DNA of 64,000 nucleotides, from positions 45,520 through 109,519 of the forward strand of contig DCIG01000049.1 of NCBI GenBank assembly GCA_002315855.1. Reading direction: 5' to 3'. Both the position numbers and the translations under genes were made by a program. The stretch comes from Lentisphaeria bacterium UBA1732. GTDB taxonomy: Bacteria; Verrucomicrobiota; Lentisphaeria; Victivallales; UBA1829. The notes under the pieces are model-generated. The model was given only the letters and a program-made list of their open reading frames with translations, was not told where the DNA came from and ran no database searches. Shown here piece by piece: positions 37,466 through 46,769 of the stretch (position 1 is its first letter; the number at the start of each line of letters is the position of its first letter).

Positions 37466-38722
37466 ATGAATTCTTCAATCCATTTCTTCTCAGACCAAAT
37501 CAGTCTGTTGTTCGATAAACTGGCCGGCAAGCCGGCTCTGTATCATTCCGTCATTCTCTTTCTGATTGTCATAAGCTGTATTCTGATTCATTTCCTGACC
37601 AGCCTCTTTATTTCTTTGCTGACAAAAAAAATAAAGAAAATATATTCTTTCCCGGATGAGTCTTTCCAAAATAAATTGGTTCGGAACAATTTTTTTCTTT
37701 CGCTGATTCTCCCGTTGTTTCTTTTCAGTGTTTTCTGCAAATTATGCCTTCCGACCTCTTTGTTCGCAACATTCATTGCCAGATGCGGGCTTGTTGTTGT
37801 GGTGATTTGCCTGAATACGGCCTTGATTTTGATCTGTTCGTTCATTAACGACTGGATAAAAGCGACACCGGGAAAAGAAAACACACCGATTCATGCTCTC
37901 ATGCAATCCTGCAAAATCTTTTTTGTTTTCGTAGCAGGGATTCAGATTATTTCAATCATTGTCTGGCAGCGTCCGATTTATGTCTTCTCCGGAATTGGTG
38001 CTGCCATGGCTGTTTTTTTATTGGTCTTTCAGAATTCACTTCTATCATTCGTTGCAGGGATTCAGATTAATACCAGTCGCCTTGTCAAAATCGGAGATTG
38101 GATTGCTTTTCCGGATGGCTCGGTTGACGGTATTGTCATAGAAATAACCCAGCACATTCTGAAAGTCCGCGGATGGGATATGACCATTGCCGCCCTCCCC
38201 ATTCGGAAACTCACCGAAGATGTTTTCATTAACTACACCAACGTCTTTCAGTCCGGTCATCGTCTCATTAAGAGACAAATCATGCTTGATCAGGATAGCA
38301 TTCACTTCCTGACACCTGACGAACTCGTCTTTTTCCGGAAATTTGACATCTTTCAGGATATGCTGGAAAAAACATCTGACTGGTCATGGAAATACTTTTC
38401 TGCACAATCCGCCGCGCTTTCTGCGGAATCCTCATGTTCTGCATTCACAAATGCTGACCTGTTTATGCGCTACATGGATCACTGTCTGAAAACGCATCCC
38501 GATATTTGCCGTGATCCTTACATCATGGTTCATACATTGGATGCAACAGAAAAAGGATACCCCGTCGAATTTGTCGCGTACTCAAAAAAGACCAATTATG
38601 TGCCATTCAATCAAGTCCTTTCCGAAATCGTCAACCATTTGATTGCGGTTCTTCCCATGTTCCACCTGAAAGCATTCCAGCTTTCTTCGGATAACTCGGT
38701 CCGTTCGCTTTCACGGAAATGA
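37466..38722 (+). CDS. MscS-family mechanosensitive channel (YbdG/MscM-like)
   Basis: Inner-membrane channel that opens under membrane tension. Several N-terminal helices are followed by the pore-lining helix region with Gly/Ala packing (FSGIGAAMAVFLLVFQNSLLSFVAGIQI). The MscS beta-domain comes next (VKIGDWIAFPDGSVDGIVIEITQHILKVRGWD), with a C-terminal alpha/beta domain. The 419-residue length and the extra helices fit the YbdG-like subgroup better than small MscS (286 residues). The frame opens with TTG at 37460; the ATG at 37466 is chosen, though neither has a clear ribosome site. It is monocistronic. Confidence 0.82.
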   Translation: MNSSIHFFSDQISLLFDKLAGKPALYHSVILFLIVISCILIHFLTSLFISLLTKKIKKIYSFPDESFQNKLVRNNFFLSLILPLFLFSVFCKLCLPTSLFATFIARCGLVVVVICLNTALILICSFINDWIKATPGKENTPIHALMQSCKIFFVFVAGIQIISIIVWQRPIYVFSGIGAAMAVFLLVFQNSLLSFVAGIQINTSRLVKIGDWIAFPDGSVDGIVIEITQHILKVRGWDMTIAALPIRKLTEDVFINYTNVFQSGHRLIKRQIMLDQDSIHFLTPDELVFFRKFDIFQDMLEKTSDWSWKYFSAQSAALSAESSCSAFTNADLFMRYMDHCLKTHPDICRDPYIMVHTLDATEKGYPVEFVAYSKKTNYVPFNQVLSEIVNHLIAVLPMFHLKAFQLSSDNSVRSLSRK

Positions 38723-39004
38723 TGTCCCCTTGAAGCCGGCACACCTCCGAATAACACCTGTTTCACCATACTTTCTGTCTCCTTTCTGAAATTCGACTCC
38801 CTGTCGTCAGAAAAAAATACCCCTCTATAAAAGGCGCAAAAAGGCTGTTTTCGGACATCAGTCATTCGCAATTCATTTCCAGTCAGCAATTTATCTGAGA
38901 CAGCCTTTCTTGTCCTGTCTCTTGCGCTTTTCCCGTCCCTCCTCCTTTATTGGCGCATCTTTCGACGACGCGTGAAAAAAATCCATTTTTTTCGCGTTTT
39001 TTCC

Positions 39005-39032
39005 TTGATTTTTTCTTAATATGGATTATCTT
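39005..39032 (+). promoter_or_regulatory. Candidate promoter of perR-rbr
   Basis: TTGATT (39005-39010), 16 bp, TATCTT (39027-39032), directly followed by the palindrome at 39033-39055. The layout would let a repressor block transcription. Confidence 0.35.
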
Positions 39033-39055
39033 TTATTAAAGACCATCTTTAATAA
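39033..39055. promoter_or_regulatory. Perfect 10-3-10 palindrome, likely PerR/Fur operator
   Basis: TTATTAAAGA - CCA - TCTTTAATAA, a perfect inverted repeat 67 bp before the regulator start. It is AT-rich and close in character to Fur/PerR boxes, though not the B. subtilis 7-1-7 consensus. Autoregulation of the regulator and of rubrerythrin is inferred. Confidence 0.65.
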
Positions 39056-39121
39056 CGAATCTTTTTCAGGTATTTTCGATGTCAGATCATCCGGAATGCC
39101 TGCTCTTTCGCGAGTTTCATC

Positions 39122-39598
39122 ATGATGACCAAAAAAACAATCGACCGGTTCAGACAAATCTGCAATGTTCACCACTGCAGATGCACGGTTCAGCGTCTTG
39201 CTGTCTATCGGTACATCTGCGGCAATACTGCGCATCCTTCGGTTGATGAAATCTGGGCAAATGTGAAAAAGGAAATCCCGACGATTACCCGTGAAAGTGT
39301 TTTTCGGATTATGATGGAGTTTTCCGAATGGGGGCTGGTTTACAGAATGGACAAAATCACAAATGCTTGTTTCGATGGCATTGCAGGCAATCATGGTCAT
39401 TTGATTTGCAGAAAATGCGGTGCCATCATAGACTTCAATCTTCCCAAGCCGCTGACCATCCCGTCCGATGCCGTAGGATTCTGTCCCGACCACATTGAAC
39501 TCCGTGTCAGCGGAATCTGCGCCGCCTGTGCTGAAAAAACCGGACACGCCGCCGATTCGTCGAAGAAATCCCCGCACGGTAACACCTCAACCAACTGA
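39122..39598 (+). CDS. perR: Fur-family peroxide regulator (PerR-like)
   Basis: Metal-dependent repressor that senses peroxide. The winged-helix domain spans about residues 1-80. The regulatory metal ligands of PerR can be placed: His38 (AHPS), Asp85, His91 and His93 (GNHGH), and Asp104. Asp104, where Fur proteins usually have Glu, is the residue that separates PerR from Fur. Two CxxC pairs (Cys96/99 and Cys133/136) form the structural zinc site. At 158 residues it is slightly longer than usual because of a Lys/Ser-rich tail. Rubrerythrin follows by 85 bp, which fits a peroxide-defence unit. Two adjacent ATGs (39122, 39125) are possible starts. Confidence 0.85.
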   Translation: MMTKKTIDRFRQICNVHHCRCTVQRLAVYRYICGNTAHPSVDEIWANVKKEIPTITRESVFRIMMEFSEWGLVYRMDKITNACFDGIAGNHGHLICRKCGAIIDFNLPKPLTIPSDAVGFCPDHIELRVSGICAACAEKTGHAADSSKKSPHGNTSTN

Positions 39599-39683
39599 CT
39601 TTTCCCGGTGAAGCTCTGCTTCCCTCAACATATCCTCTGATTCTTGACGCGGCAGACGCCGCACAACGAAAGGAACTGTTATC

Positions 39684-40217
39684 ATGGATCTCAAAGGTTC
39701 AAAAACTGAAGCTAACCTCTGGTACGCATTTGCCGGAGAATCTCAGGCTCGCAACAAATACACCTATTTCGCAAGCAAGGCAAAAAAAGAAGGCTACGAA
39801 CAGATTGCCGCTCTCTTTGAAAAGACTGCCAACAACGAAAAGGAACATGCCAAACTTTGGTTCAAAGCTCTGAACGGCATCGGCTCCACTCTTGAGAACC
39901 TGAAGGCTGCCGCCGCCGGCGAACACGAAGAATGGACAGATATGTACAAGCGTTTCGCCGAAGAAGCCGTTGAGGAAGGTTTCACCGAGCTTGCCGCTCA
40001 GTTCGCAGCTGTCGCGCAGATTGAAAAAGGACATGAAGAACGCTACAACAAACTTGCCGCCAACATCGAAAATGACGAAGTCTGGGTCAAGGTCGGCGAA
40101 AACCGCTGGGAATGCCGCAACTGCGGTCATATCTACATCGGTGAAAAAGCTCCGCTCGTCTGCCCGGTCTGCAAGCATCCGCAGGCTTACTTTGAAATCG
40201 AAGCCAAAAACTACTGA
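39684..40217 (+). CDS. rbr: Rubrerythrin
   Basis: Cytoplasmic non-haem iron peroxidase that reduces hydrogen peroxide in anaerobes. The N-terminal ferritin-like domain has the di-iron ligands in AFAGESQARNKY, ANNEKEHAKLW and the repeated Glu motifs AEEAVEEGF and AQIEKGHEERY. The C-terminal rubredoxin domain has CRNCGHIYIG and CPVCKHP. The 177-residue length is close to the usual 190. AAAGGAA lies about 9 nt before the ATG. It is probably co-transcribed with the PerR-like gene. Confidence 0.95.
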   Translation: MDLKGSKTEANLWYAFAGESQARNKYTYFASKAKKEGYEQIAALFEKTANNEKEHAKLWFKALNGIGSTLENLKAAAAGEHEEWTDMYKRFAEEAVEEGFTELAAQFAAVAQIEKGHEERYNKLAANIENDEVWVKVGENRWECRNCGHIYIGEKAPLVCPVCKHPQAYFEIEAKNY

Positions 40218-40304
40218 TTTCCCGTCAAGCCTCTTCCCGTTCACAAATTCGAGGGAGGCTTGCATCATACAATCAGAAAACCGGTTGAATTCTCTTTCTT
40301 GAGA

Positions 40305-40347
40305 TCTGATTTCAAAGTCCTGACAGCAGGACTTTGAAATTTGCTCC
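40305..40347. repeat. Palindrome of the GAGCTGATTTCA family
   Basis: ATCTGATTTCAAAGTCCTG (40305-40323) faces CAGGACTTTGAAATTTGCT (40327-40345), with a loop of 3 nt. The arms match the ends of the 163-bp element at 37165 and the hairpin at 30315. No T run follows, so a simple terminator role is unlikely here. Confidence 0.65.
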
Positions 40348-40509
40348 TGCGGCAATTGGCGTTTTGCGTCTGGTGACTGGAAAGGAGGCACCGCGGAATC
40401 ATAGCTGACTGGCACAACAGGAAGATGAATTCTTCACAGAGCATTGCTTCGAGACAAAAGCGTGCTCGCACCCATTTCCATCGGTTTTCACATCACAAGG
40501 AGTTACAAA

Positions 40510-41073
40510 ATGAGAAGTATCACCACATTTGATTTGCAGTATGCACATCGTTTCTACAGATTCCAGGGCGAAGCTCAGTATCTTCATGGACACACCGGCC
40601 GCCTGACCATCGAGGTGGAAGACTCCATCGAGCCGGGCGTCAACATGGTTTTCCCCTGCAATGAAATTCAGAAAGTTGCCTGGGATGTCCTGAAAAACTT
40701 CGACCATGCTCTGATTCTGCGCGAAGACGATCCTCTGCTTCCGGCAATCCTTGCCGTCTACGAAAAGCAGGGCATCAAGAACGGCGCTCCCTCCAATAAA
40801 ATGAAAGGTGCCGCATTCAAAACCGGGCTTGCCACAGCATATCCCGACTGTCGTCTCGTCGTTACAAAAGAAACCATGACCGTCGAAGGCATGATTAAGA
40901 TTGTTTACGAACTGCTGAAAGACAAGCTGAATATTGCCAAGCTCACTTTCACCAGCGGTGTCAATGCTGCCACGCAGGAATATACACCCGTGAAATCCAT
41001 CGACCGCTGCCCCCTCTGCGGTGTGGCTCTCGTTGATGGCGTTTGCCCGAAGTGTGGTTATCGCAAGAAATAA
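40510..41073 (+). CDS. PTPS/QueD-family protein lacking the catalytic Cys, with C-terminal zinc ribbon
   Basis: A 6-pyruvoyl-tetrahydropterin synthase fold protein. The zinc ligands are present: His13 (YAHRF) and the pair in LHGHTG (His26, His28). NFDHALIL and VTKETMTVEG correspond to the conserved DH and Glu segments. In QueD a Cys lies a few residues before HGH; here the segment reads FQGEAQYLHGH, with no Cys but a Glu at 21. Loss of Cys for Glu is known in PTPS-III, which feeds folate rather than queuosine synthesis, so that role is possible. An unusual C-terminal zinc ribbon (CPLCG and CPKCG) extends the protein to 187 residues. The ATG at 40510 has AAGGAG 7 nt upstream; the frame upstream to 40444 is not needed. 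Confidence 0.75.
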   Translation: MRSITTFDLQYAHRFYRFQGEAQYLHGHTGRLTIEVEDSIEPGVNMVFPCNEIQKVAWDVLKNFDHALILREDDPLLPAILAVYEKQGIKNGAPSNKMKGAAFKTGLATAYPDCRLVVTKETMTVEGMIKIVYELLKDKLNIAKLTFTSGVNAATQEYTPVKSIDRCPLCGVALVDGVCPKCGYRKK

Positions 41074-41097
41074 TCTTTCTTCCGGTTGCTAAATTTT

Positions 41098-41140
41098 TGC
41101 CGGGGCGATGATGAGGCAAACATCGCTCCGGCATTTTTTT
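41098..41140 (+). terminator. Rho-independent terminator after the PTPS-family gene
   Basis: TGCCGGGGCGATG (41098-41110) pairs with CATCGCTCCGGCA (41121-41133), one G-U pair, followed by seven Ts. Confidence 0.88.
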
Positions 41141-41170
41141 GAGGTAACAAGTTGTATGGGAAATCTTCCC

Positions 41171-42091
41171 TTACGCCATGTTCCAGTTTTCCGCCTTCGG
41201 CTTGTAATCAGACACTTGTTTGCATCGTTCCGCCACGGATTCATGACATGCCTCTCCCTCATACACGCGTGCCGCTTTCCCCAGAACCAGCCAGTACGGC
41301 GCATCTTTGAAAGGATCATGCAAATCCTGCTTGCAGTCGGTCGGAATCGCCTCCGGCACGTTGCATCCCAGTCCTGCCCCGGCGACCGCCTCGCACATCC
41401 ATTGCAGGGCGATATTGGACAATCCTGCCTCCTTGTATCCGCCGCCCACATCGCTGTGAACTCCGGCGAACCAGATTTGCGTCAGTTTGGTCGTTCCGTT
41501 TTCGCGCCACTTCATCACCGGGAATTTGGTGCGGCATTCATCCAGCGACATGCCGTGATACGCGTTTTCCACGATTTCCGGCAGTTCTTCATCGTGGTAT
41601 TTGATGTTCGGGATAATGCTTTTCACAATATCCCACACTCCGGCGAATGCTATTTTCGCCACAGGCTTTGTCGCAATCTTCCCCAAATCAGGCTCATCGG
41701 GATTCTTCACAAAACAATCCACCGCCTCATCACAGTATCGGAAATCTTCAGGTATCCCGCACATTGCCAGCAGCCAGCAGAATACATGCACCGTGAATGC
41801 GCCCCGGCTGAATCCGTACAGTGCAATCTCCACATCCCCGACTTCTTTCTTGAATTGTGCCAATTCACGGTATGCTTTCTTGATATTTTCAATAATCCCC
41901 ACACCCGCCATATTCCCGCACATGACATCATACTCTTTTCCTCCGGGACCGGATAGATACAGCGAATACGAATCGGTCTCTTCATCAAAAGGCTCGCACA
42001 TCTGATACAGTTTGTATACGTTTGACGGATTTTCCGCTTTGGGGCCGTTGGAGGTCCCGTCAAAGAAAATCGACATGACATGTTGTCTCAT
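41171..42091 (-). CDS. DUF2235 alpha/beta hydrolase (Tle1-like phospholipase fold)
   Basis: The N-terminal FFDGTSN and the nucleophile elbow LYGFSRGAFTV (G-x-S-x-G-like) mark the DUF2235 family, with the Asp/His segment WFAGVHSDVGGGY. Known members include Tle1 type VI lipase effectors and many uncharacterised hydrolases. At 306 residues it has only the catalytic domain, with none of the long membrane-binding extension of Tle1, and no signal peptide. AAAGGAG lies 5 nt before the ATG. It is 17 bp downstream of a small membrane/lipoprotein gene, in the arrangement expected for an effector and a protective partner. No type VI genes are in the window, so delivery is unproven. Confidence 0.8.
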   Translation of the reverse strand: MRQHVMSIFFDGTSNGPKAENPSNVYKLYQMCEPFDEETDSYSLYLSGPGGKEYDVMCGNMAGVGIIENIKKAYRELAQFKKEVGDVEIALYGFSRGAFTVHVFCWLLAMCGIPEDFRYCDEAVDCFVKNPDEPDLGKIATKPVAKIAFAGVWDIVKSIIPNIKYHDEELPEIVENAYHGMSLDECRTKFPVMKWRENGTTKLTQIWFAGVHSDVGGGYKEAGLSNIALQWMCEAVAGAGLGCNVPEAIPTDCKQDLHDPFKDAPYWLVLGKAARVYEGEACHESVAERCKQVSDYKPKAENWNMA

Positions 42092-42108
42092 TGTCTGCTC
42101 CTTTTATC

Positions 42109-42546
42109 TCAATTTGCGTTTTTCGGTTCCACTGGCAGATATTCGATTCGCATTGGCACATACGTCCCGAAGGAAAGCACCGCCAGCAGGGAATCCCAGT
42201 AGGTGATATGATACGTTACAGACTTGTTGTACCCGTCTCCGACAAAATCCGTCCCGTTGGTAATCACATAGCCTGCCTGTTCCGCTTCGCTCATCGTCGC
42301 CGGAAAATGCGTTTCCCCCTTTTGCAGACTTTTTCCTTTCGTATTCCAGAATGATCCGTGTGCATCCACGGTATAGCAATGGTCCTGACTTGCTTTCACC
42401 CGCACACTCGGATATTCCACGCTCATTTTCACCGTGGTGCATCCCACGCAAAGCATCAAGGTGATGAATACGCCCGCAGTCAATCCCGCGAAAACCGCAG
42501 GTACCGCGATTTTCCATGTACATCTTGATTTCTTCGTCTGTTCCAT
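42109..42546 (-). CDS. Small membrane-anchored or lipoprotein partner of the DUF2235 gene
   Basis: A 145-residue protein that I do not recognise. Residues 11-36 form a hydrophobic segment ending LMLCVGCTT; Cys36 could be lipidated, but the lipobox is imperfect (Cys at -3). The rest is extracytoplasmic, beta-rich and tyrosine-rich (YVITNGTDFVGDGYNKSVTYHITYW). There is a weak resemblance to Bor-like small lipoproteins. It precedes the DUF2235 gene in a two-gene unit, so an immunity or anchoring role is a reasonable guess. AAAGG lies about 12 nt before the ATG. Confidence 0.5.
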   Translation of the reverse strand: MEQTKKSRCTWKIAVPAVFAGLTAGVFITLMLCVGCTTVKMSVEYPSVRVKASQDHCYTVDAHGSFWNTKGKSLQKGETHFPATMSEAEQAGYVITNGTDFVGDGYNKSVTYHITYWDSLLAVLSFGTYVPMRIEYLPVEPKNAN

Positions 42547-42711
42547 ATTGAATCATTGCGCCTTTCTGTTTGGGGTTGCCTGTGCTGCACATCGGAATGT
42601 ATCGAACAATTAACAGTAGCATCAAATCTTCTTTTTTCAAGGGGAAAAAGATAGAGTATCTCGATTAATTTGGATGGCGGCTGCTCGAAAAATAATCCCC
42701 TCCCGCAAATG

Positions 42712-42750
42712 CAAAAAACTCCGGCTGTCAGCAATCTGACAACCGGAGTA
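42712..42750. terminator. Bidirectional terminator between groEL and the DUF2235 unit
   Basis: A 14-bp stem ACTCCGGCTGTCAG / CTGACAACCGGAGT (42718-42731, 42736-42749) has a 4-nt loop. It gives T runs in both directions and ends the groEL transcript on the minus strand. Confidence 0.85.
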
Positions 42751-42784
42751 GTTTTTCTGATCAGGTGCAATCAGTGCGGATGAA

Positions 42785-44425
<1,641 letters not shown>

Positions 44426-44477
44426 AATTATATTCTCCTGGTTTTTGTTTTTTCGTTAATCTTGCTGTTGTTTTTCT

Positions 44478-44771
44478 TTAGCCGACGATTGCGAGAATAT
44501 CGCTGGAATTGAGAATTTTGTATTCTTCATCATCCAGTTTGACTTCAGTTCCGCCGTACTTGCTGGTCAGGACCACATCGCCGACCTTGACATCGAAGGC
44601 GGAGCGGGTGCCGTCGTCATTCAGCTTGCCGGTGCCAAGCGCAATTACGCGTGCAGACTGCGGTTTCTCTTTGGCTGTATCCGGGATATAGATGCCGCCC
44701 TTCATCTGTTCGACTTCTTCGATTGCCTTCACCAGAACGCGATCGCCCAGCGGTTGAATTTTGTTTGCCAT
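44478..44771 (-). CDS. groES: 10 kDa co-chaperonin GroES
   Basis: Heptameric lid of GroEL. The mobile loop is MKGGIYIPDTAKEKPQSARVI, and the beta-barrel motifs LGDRVLVK and VGDVVLTSKYGGTEV are clear. The frame starts at 44780, but that ATG is only 1 nt from the AAGGAG; the ATG at 44771 (MANKIQPLGDRVL) has about 10 nt spacing and a normal start. 97 residues. The dnaK gene ends 93 bp upstream. No CIRCE inverted repeat is present before groES. Confidence 0.96.
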   Translation of the reverse strand: MANKIQPLGDRVLVKAIEEVEQMKGGIYIPDTAKEKPQSARVIALGTGKLNDDGTRSAFDVKVGDVVLTSKYGGTEVKLDDEEYKILNSSDILAIVG

Positions 44772-44800
44772 GATAAACATACTCCTTTGGTTTGTTTTGG

Positions 44801-44826
44801 GATGCCTCCGCTTTCACGGAGACATC
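44801..44826. other. Strong hairpin between dnaK and groES
   Basis: GATGCCTCCG (44801-44810) pairs with CGGAGACATC (44817-44826) around a 6-nt loop. On the minus (coding) strand there is no T run after it, so it may be a processing or stability site between dnaK and groES; on the plus strand it would look like a terminator with TTTTT. Confidence 0.55.
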
Positions 44827-44864
44827 TTTTTGTTTTATTTGATGTGATTGTTGAAATCTTGCAA

Positions 44865-46769
44865 TTATTTTCCGTCATCCACGACTTCGGCGTCCACAAC
44901 TCCGTCATCGTTCTTCTGCTGAGACCCGGCATTCGGTGCGCCCTGCGGACCTGCGCCCGGTGCGCCCTGCTGCTGATACATGTGCTGTCCGATTTCCATC
45001 AGCTTTTCTTCCAATGCCTTGGAATTTGCCTTCATGGCTTCGGTGTCATCATGTTCGATGCTCTTTTTCAGCTTTTCGATGAGTGCGGTAACCTGCTCCT
45101 TGATGTCGCCCGGCACTTTGTCGCCCAGATCCTTCAGCTGCTTTTCGGTGTTGTACACCAGAGAGTCAGCGCGGTTCTTGACTTCGATTTTTTCCTTCAC
45201 GGCCTTGTCTTCGGCTTCATGTGCCTTGGCTTCGTTGACCATGCGCTGAATATCCTGTTCGGACAGACCGCTGTTGGCGGTAATTGTAATCTTCTGTTCC
45301 TTGCCGGTTCCCAAATCCTTTGCGGTTACATTCAGGATTCCGTTCACGTCAATATCGAATGCGACTTCAATCTGCGGAACTCCGCGCGGTGCCGGTGCGA
45401 TACCGTCCAGACGGAAGCGTCCGATGGTCTTGTTGTCCTTGGCCATATCGCGTTCGCCCTGAAGCACATGAATATCGACGGACGGCTGATTGTCTGCTGC
45501 GGTGGAGAAAATTTCGCTCTTGCGGGTCGGAATGGTCGTATTGCGTTCAATCAGACGGGTCGTAACTCCGCCCAGAGTTTCGATACCCAGTGAAAGCGGG
45601 GTAACGTCCAGCAGAACGACATCGCCCAGATTTGAATTGCCGCTCAGCACGCCGCCCTGAATTGCTGCACCTGCTGCCACCACTTCATCGGGGTTCACAC
45701 CCTTGTGCGGTTCTTTGCCGAAGATGCTCTTTGCGACTTCCTGTACTCTCGGCATACGTGTCATACCGCCGACCAGAATGACTTCATTGATGGAGCCTGC
45801 GGTCAGACCGGAGTCGCTGATGCAGTTGTTGCACGGCTTGCGGGAACGGTCCAGCAGAGGATCGGTCAGCTTTTCCAGCTGGGCGCGGGTCAGGGTCGTC
45901 TGAAGGTGGACAGGTCCGTTTGCGTTCATGCTGATGAACGGCAGATTGATGTCGGAGCTCATGCTGGAGCTGAGTTCAATCTTGGCCTTTTCTGCGCCCT
46001 CTTTCAAACGCTGGAGTGCCTGCGGATCACTGCGGAGGTCAACACCGTTTTCCTTCTTGAATTCTTCAGCCATCCAGTCCATGATTGCACGGTCGAAGTC
46101 ATCGCCGCCCAGGTGGGTATCGCCGTTGGTTGCCTTCACTTCAAAGACGCCGTCGCCGATTTCCAGAATGGAAATATCGAAGGTGCCGCCGCCCAGGTCG
46201 TACACTGCAATCTTTTCATCTTTGCCCTTGTCCATTCCGTAAGCCAGTGCGGCTGCGGTCGGTTCGTTGATGATGCGCTTGACATCAAGACCTGCGATAC
46301 GTCCTGCATCTTTGGTGGCCTGACGCTGGGTGTCATTGAAGTAAGCTGGCACTGTGATGACGGCTTCCGAGATTGTTTCGCCAAGAAATGCTTCTGCATC
46401 CTGTTTCAGCTTCTGCAGAATCATTGCGGAAATTTCCGGCGGAGTATAAGTCTTGCCATTGGCTTCGATGCACGCATCGCCGTTGCTTCCGGCAACCACT
46501 TTGTACGGTACGCGGGAGATTTCATCCTGCACTTCTGCAAACTTGCGCCCCATGAAACGCTTGATGGAGAAAATTGTATTTTTCGGGTTCGTTACAGCCT
46601 GACGTTTGGCTGTCTGCCCCACAAGTCGTTCACCGTTCTTTGTGAATGCGACAATTGACGGCGTCGTATTGGCGCCTTCTGCATTCGGGATGATTTTGAA
46701 TGTATTGCCGTCCATGACAGCCATGCAGCTGTTGGTAGTACCGAGGTCGATTCCAAGAATTTTGCTCAT
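44865..46769 (-). CDS. dnaK: Chaperone protein DnaK (Hsp70)
   Basis: ATP-driven chaperone of the DnaK-DnaJ-GrpE system. The ATPase domain opens with GIDLGTTNSCMAVMDG and contains AVYDLGGGTFDISILE and ILVGGMTRMPRVQEV; the linker is VVLLDVTPLSLGIETLGG. The substrate domain and a Gly/Gln-rich tail ending in DAEVVDDGK follow. 634 residues. A CNNC pair near residue 310 in the ATPase domain is unusual and may be redox- or metal-sensitive. AAGGAG lies 8 nt before the ATG. GTCTCAT/GTGTCAT-type repeats lie 160-230 bp upstream. Confidence 0.97.
   Translation of the reverse strand: MSKILGIDLGTTNSCMAVMDGNTFKIIPNAEGANTTPSIVAFTKNGERLVGQTAKRQAVTNPKNTIFSIKRFMGRKFAEVQDEISRVPYKVVAGSNGDACIEANGKTYTPPEISAMILQKLKQDAEAFLGETISEAVITVPAYFNDTQRQATKDAGRIAGLDVKRIINEPTAAALAYGMDKGKDEKIAVYDLGGGTFDISILEIGDGVFEVKATNGDTHLGGDDFDRAIMDWMAEEFKKENGVDLRSDPQALQRLKEGAEKAKIELSSSMSSDINLPFISMNANGPVHLQTTLTRAQLEKLTDPLLDRSRKPCNNCISDSGLTAGSINEVILVGGMTRMPRVQEVAKSIFGKEPHKGVNPDEVVAAGAAIQGGVLSGNSNLGDVVLLDVTPLSLGIETLGGVTTRLIERNTTIPTRKSEIFSTAADNQPSVDIHVLQGERDMAKDNKTIGRFRLDGIAPAPRGVPQIEVAFDIDVNGILNVTAKDLGTGKEQKITITANSGLSEQDIQRMVNEAKAHEAEDKAVKEKIEVKNRADSLVYNTEKQLKDLGDKVPGDIKEQVTALIEKLKKSIEHDDTEAMKANSKALEEKLMEIGQHMYQQQGAPGAGPQGAPNAGSQQKNDDGVVDAEVVDDGK

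Larger units (their letters stand above)
38723..39121. other. Gene-free region upstream of the perR-like gene
   Basis: About 400 bases. A 12-bp inverted repeat with a roughly 45-nt loop (38840-38852 with 38897-38908) may be a structured RNA or weak terminator for the channel gene. The regulatory palindrome at 39033-39055 lies at its right end. No gene seen. Confidence 0.5.

Noticed and set aside
38840..38908. 12-bp inverted repeat with a long loop as a terminator for the channel gene
   Set aside because: Loop of about 45 nt and only a weak T-rich tail; kept only as a note in the gap entry.
40227..40262. Inverted repeat CAAGCCTC/GAGGCTTG after rubrerythrin as a terminator
   Set aside because: The stem is interrupted and has no T run after it, so termination is not supported.
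42104..42640. 178-codon minus-strand frame overlapping the small lipoprotein gene
   Set aside because: Different reading frame of the same strand; lacks a signal or domain, whereas the frame at 42109-42546 has a membrane segment and correct spacing to the DUF2235 gene.
44772..44864. CIRCE (HrcA) operator before groES
   Set aside because: Searched for the TTAGCACTC/GAGTGCTAA inverted repeat here and before dnaK and grpE; not found.
45705..46658. 317-codon plus-strand frame opposite dnaK
   Set aside because: Antisense shadow of dnaK.
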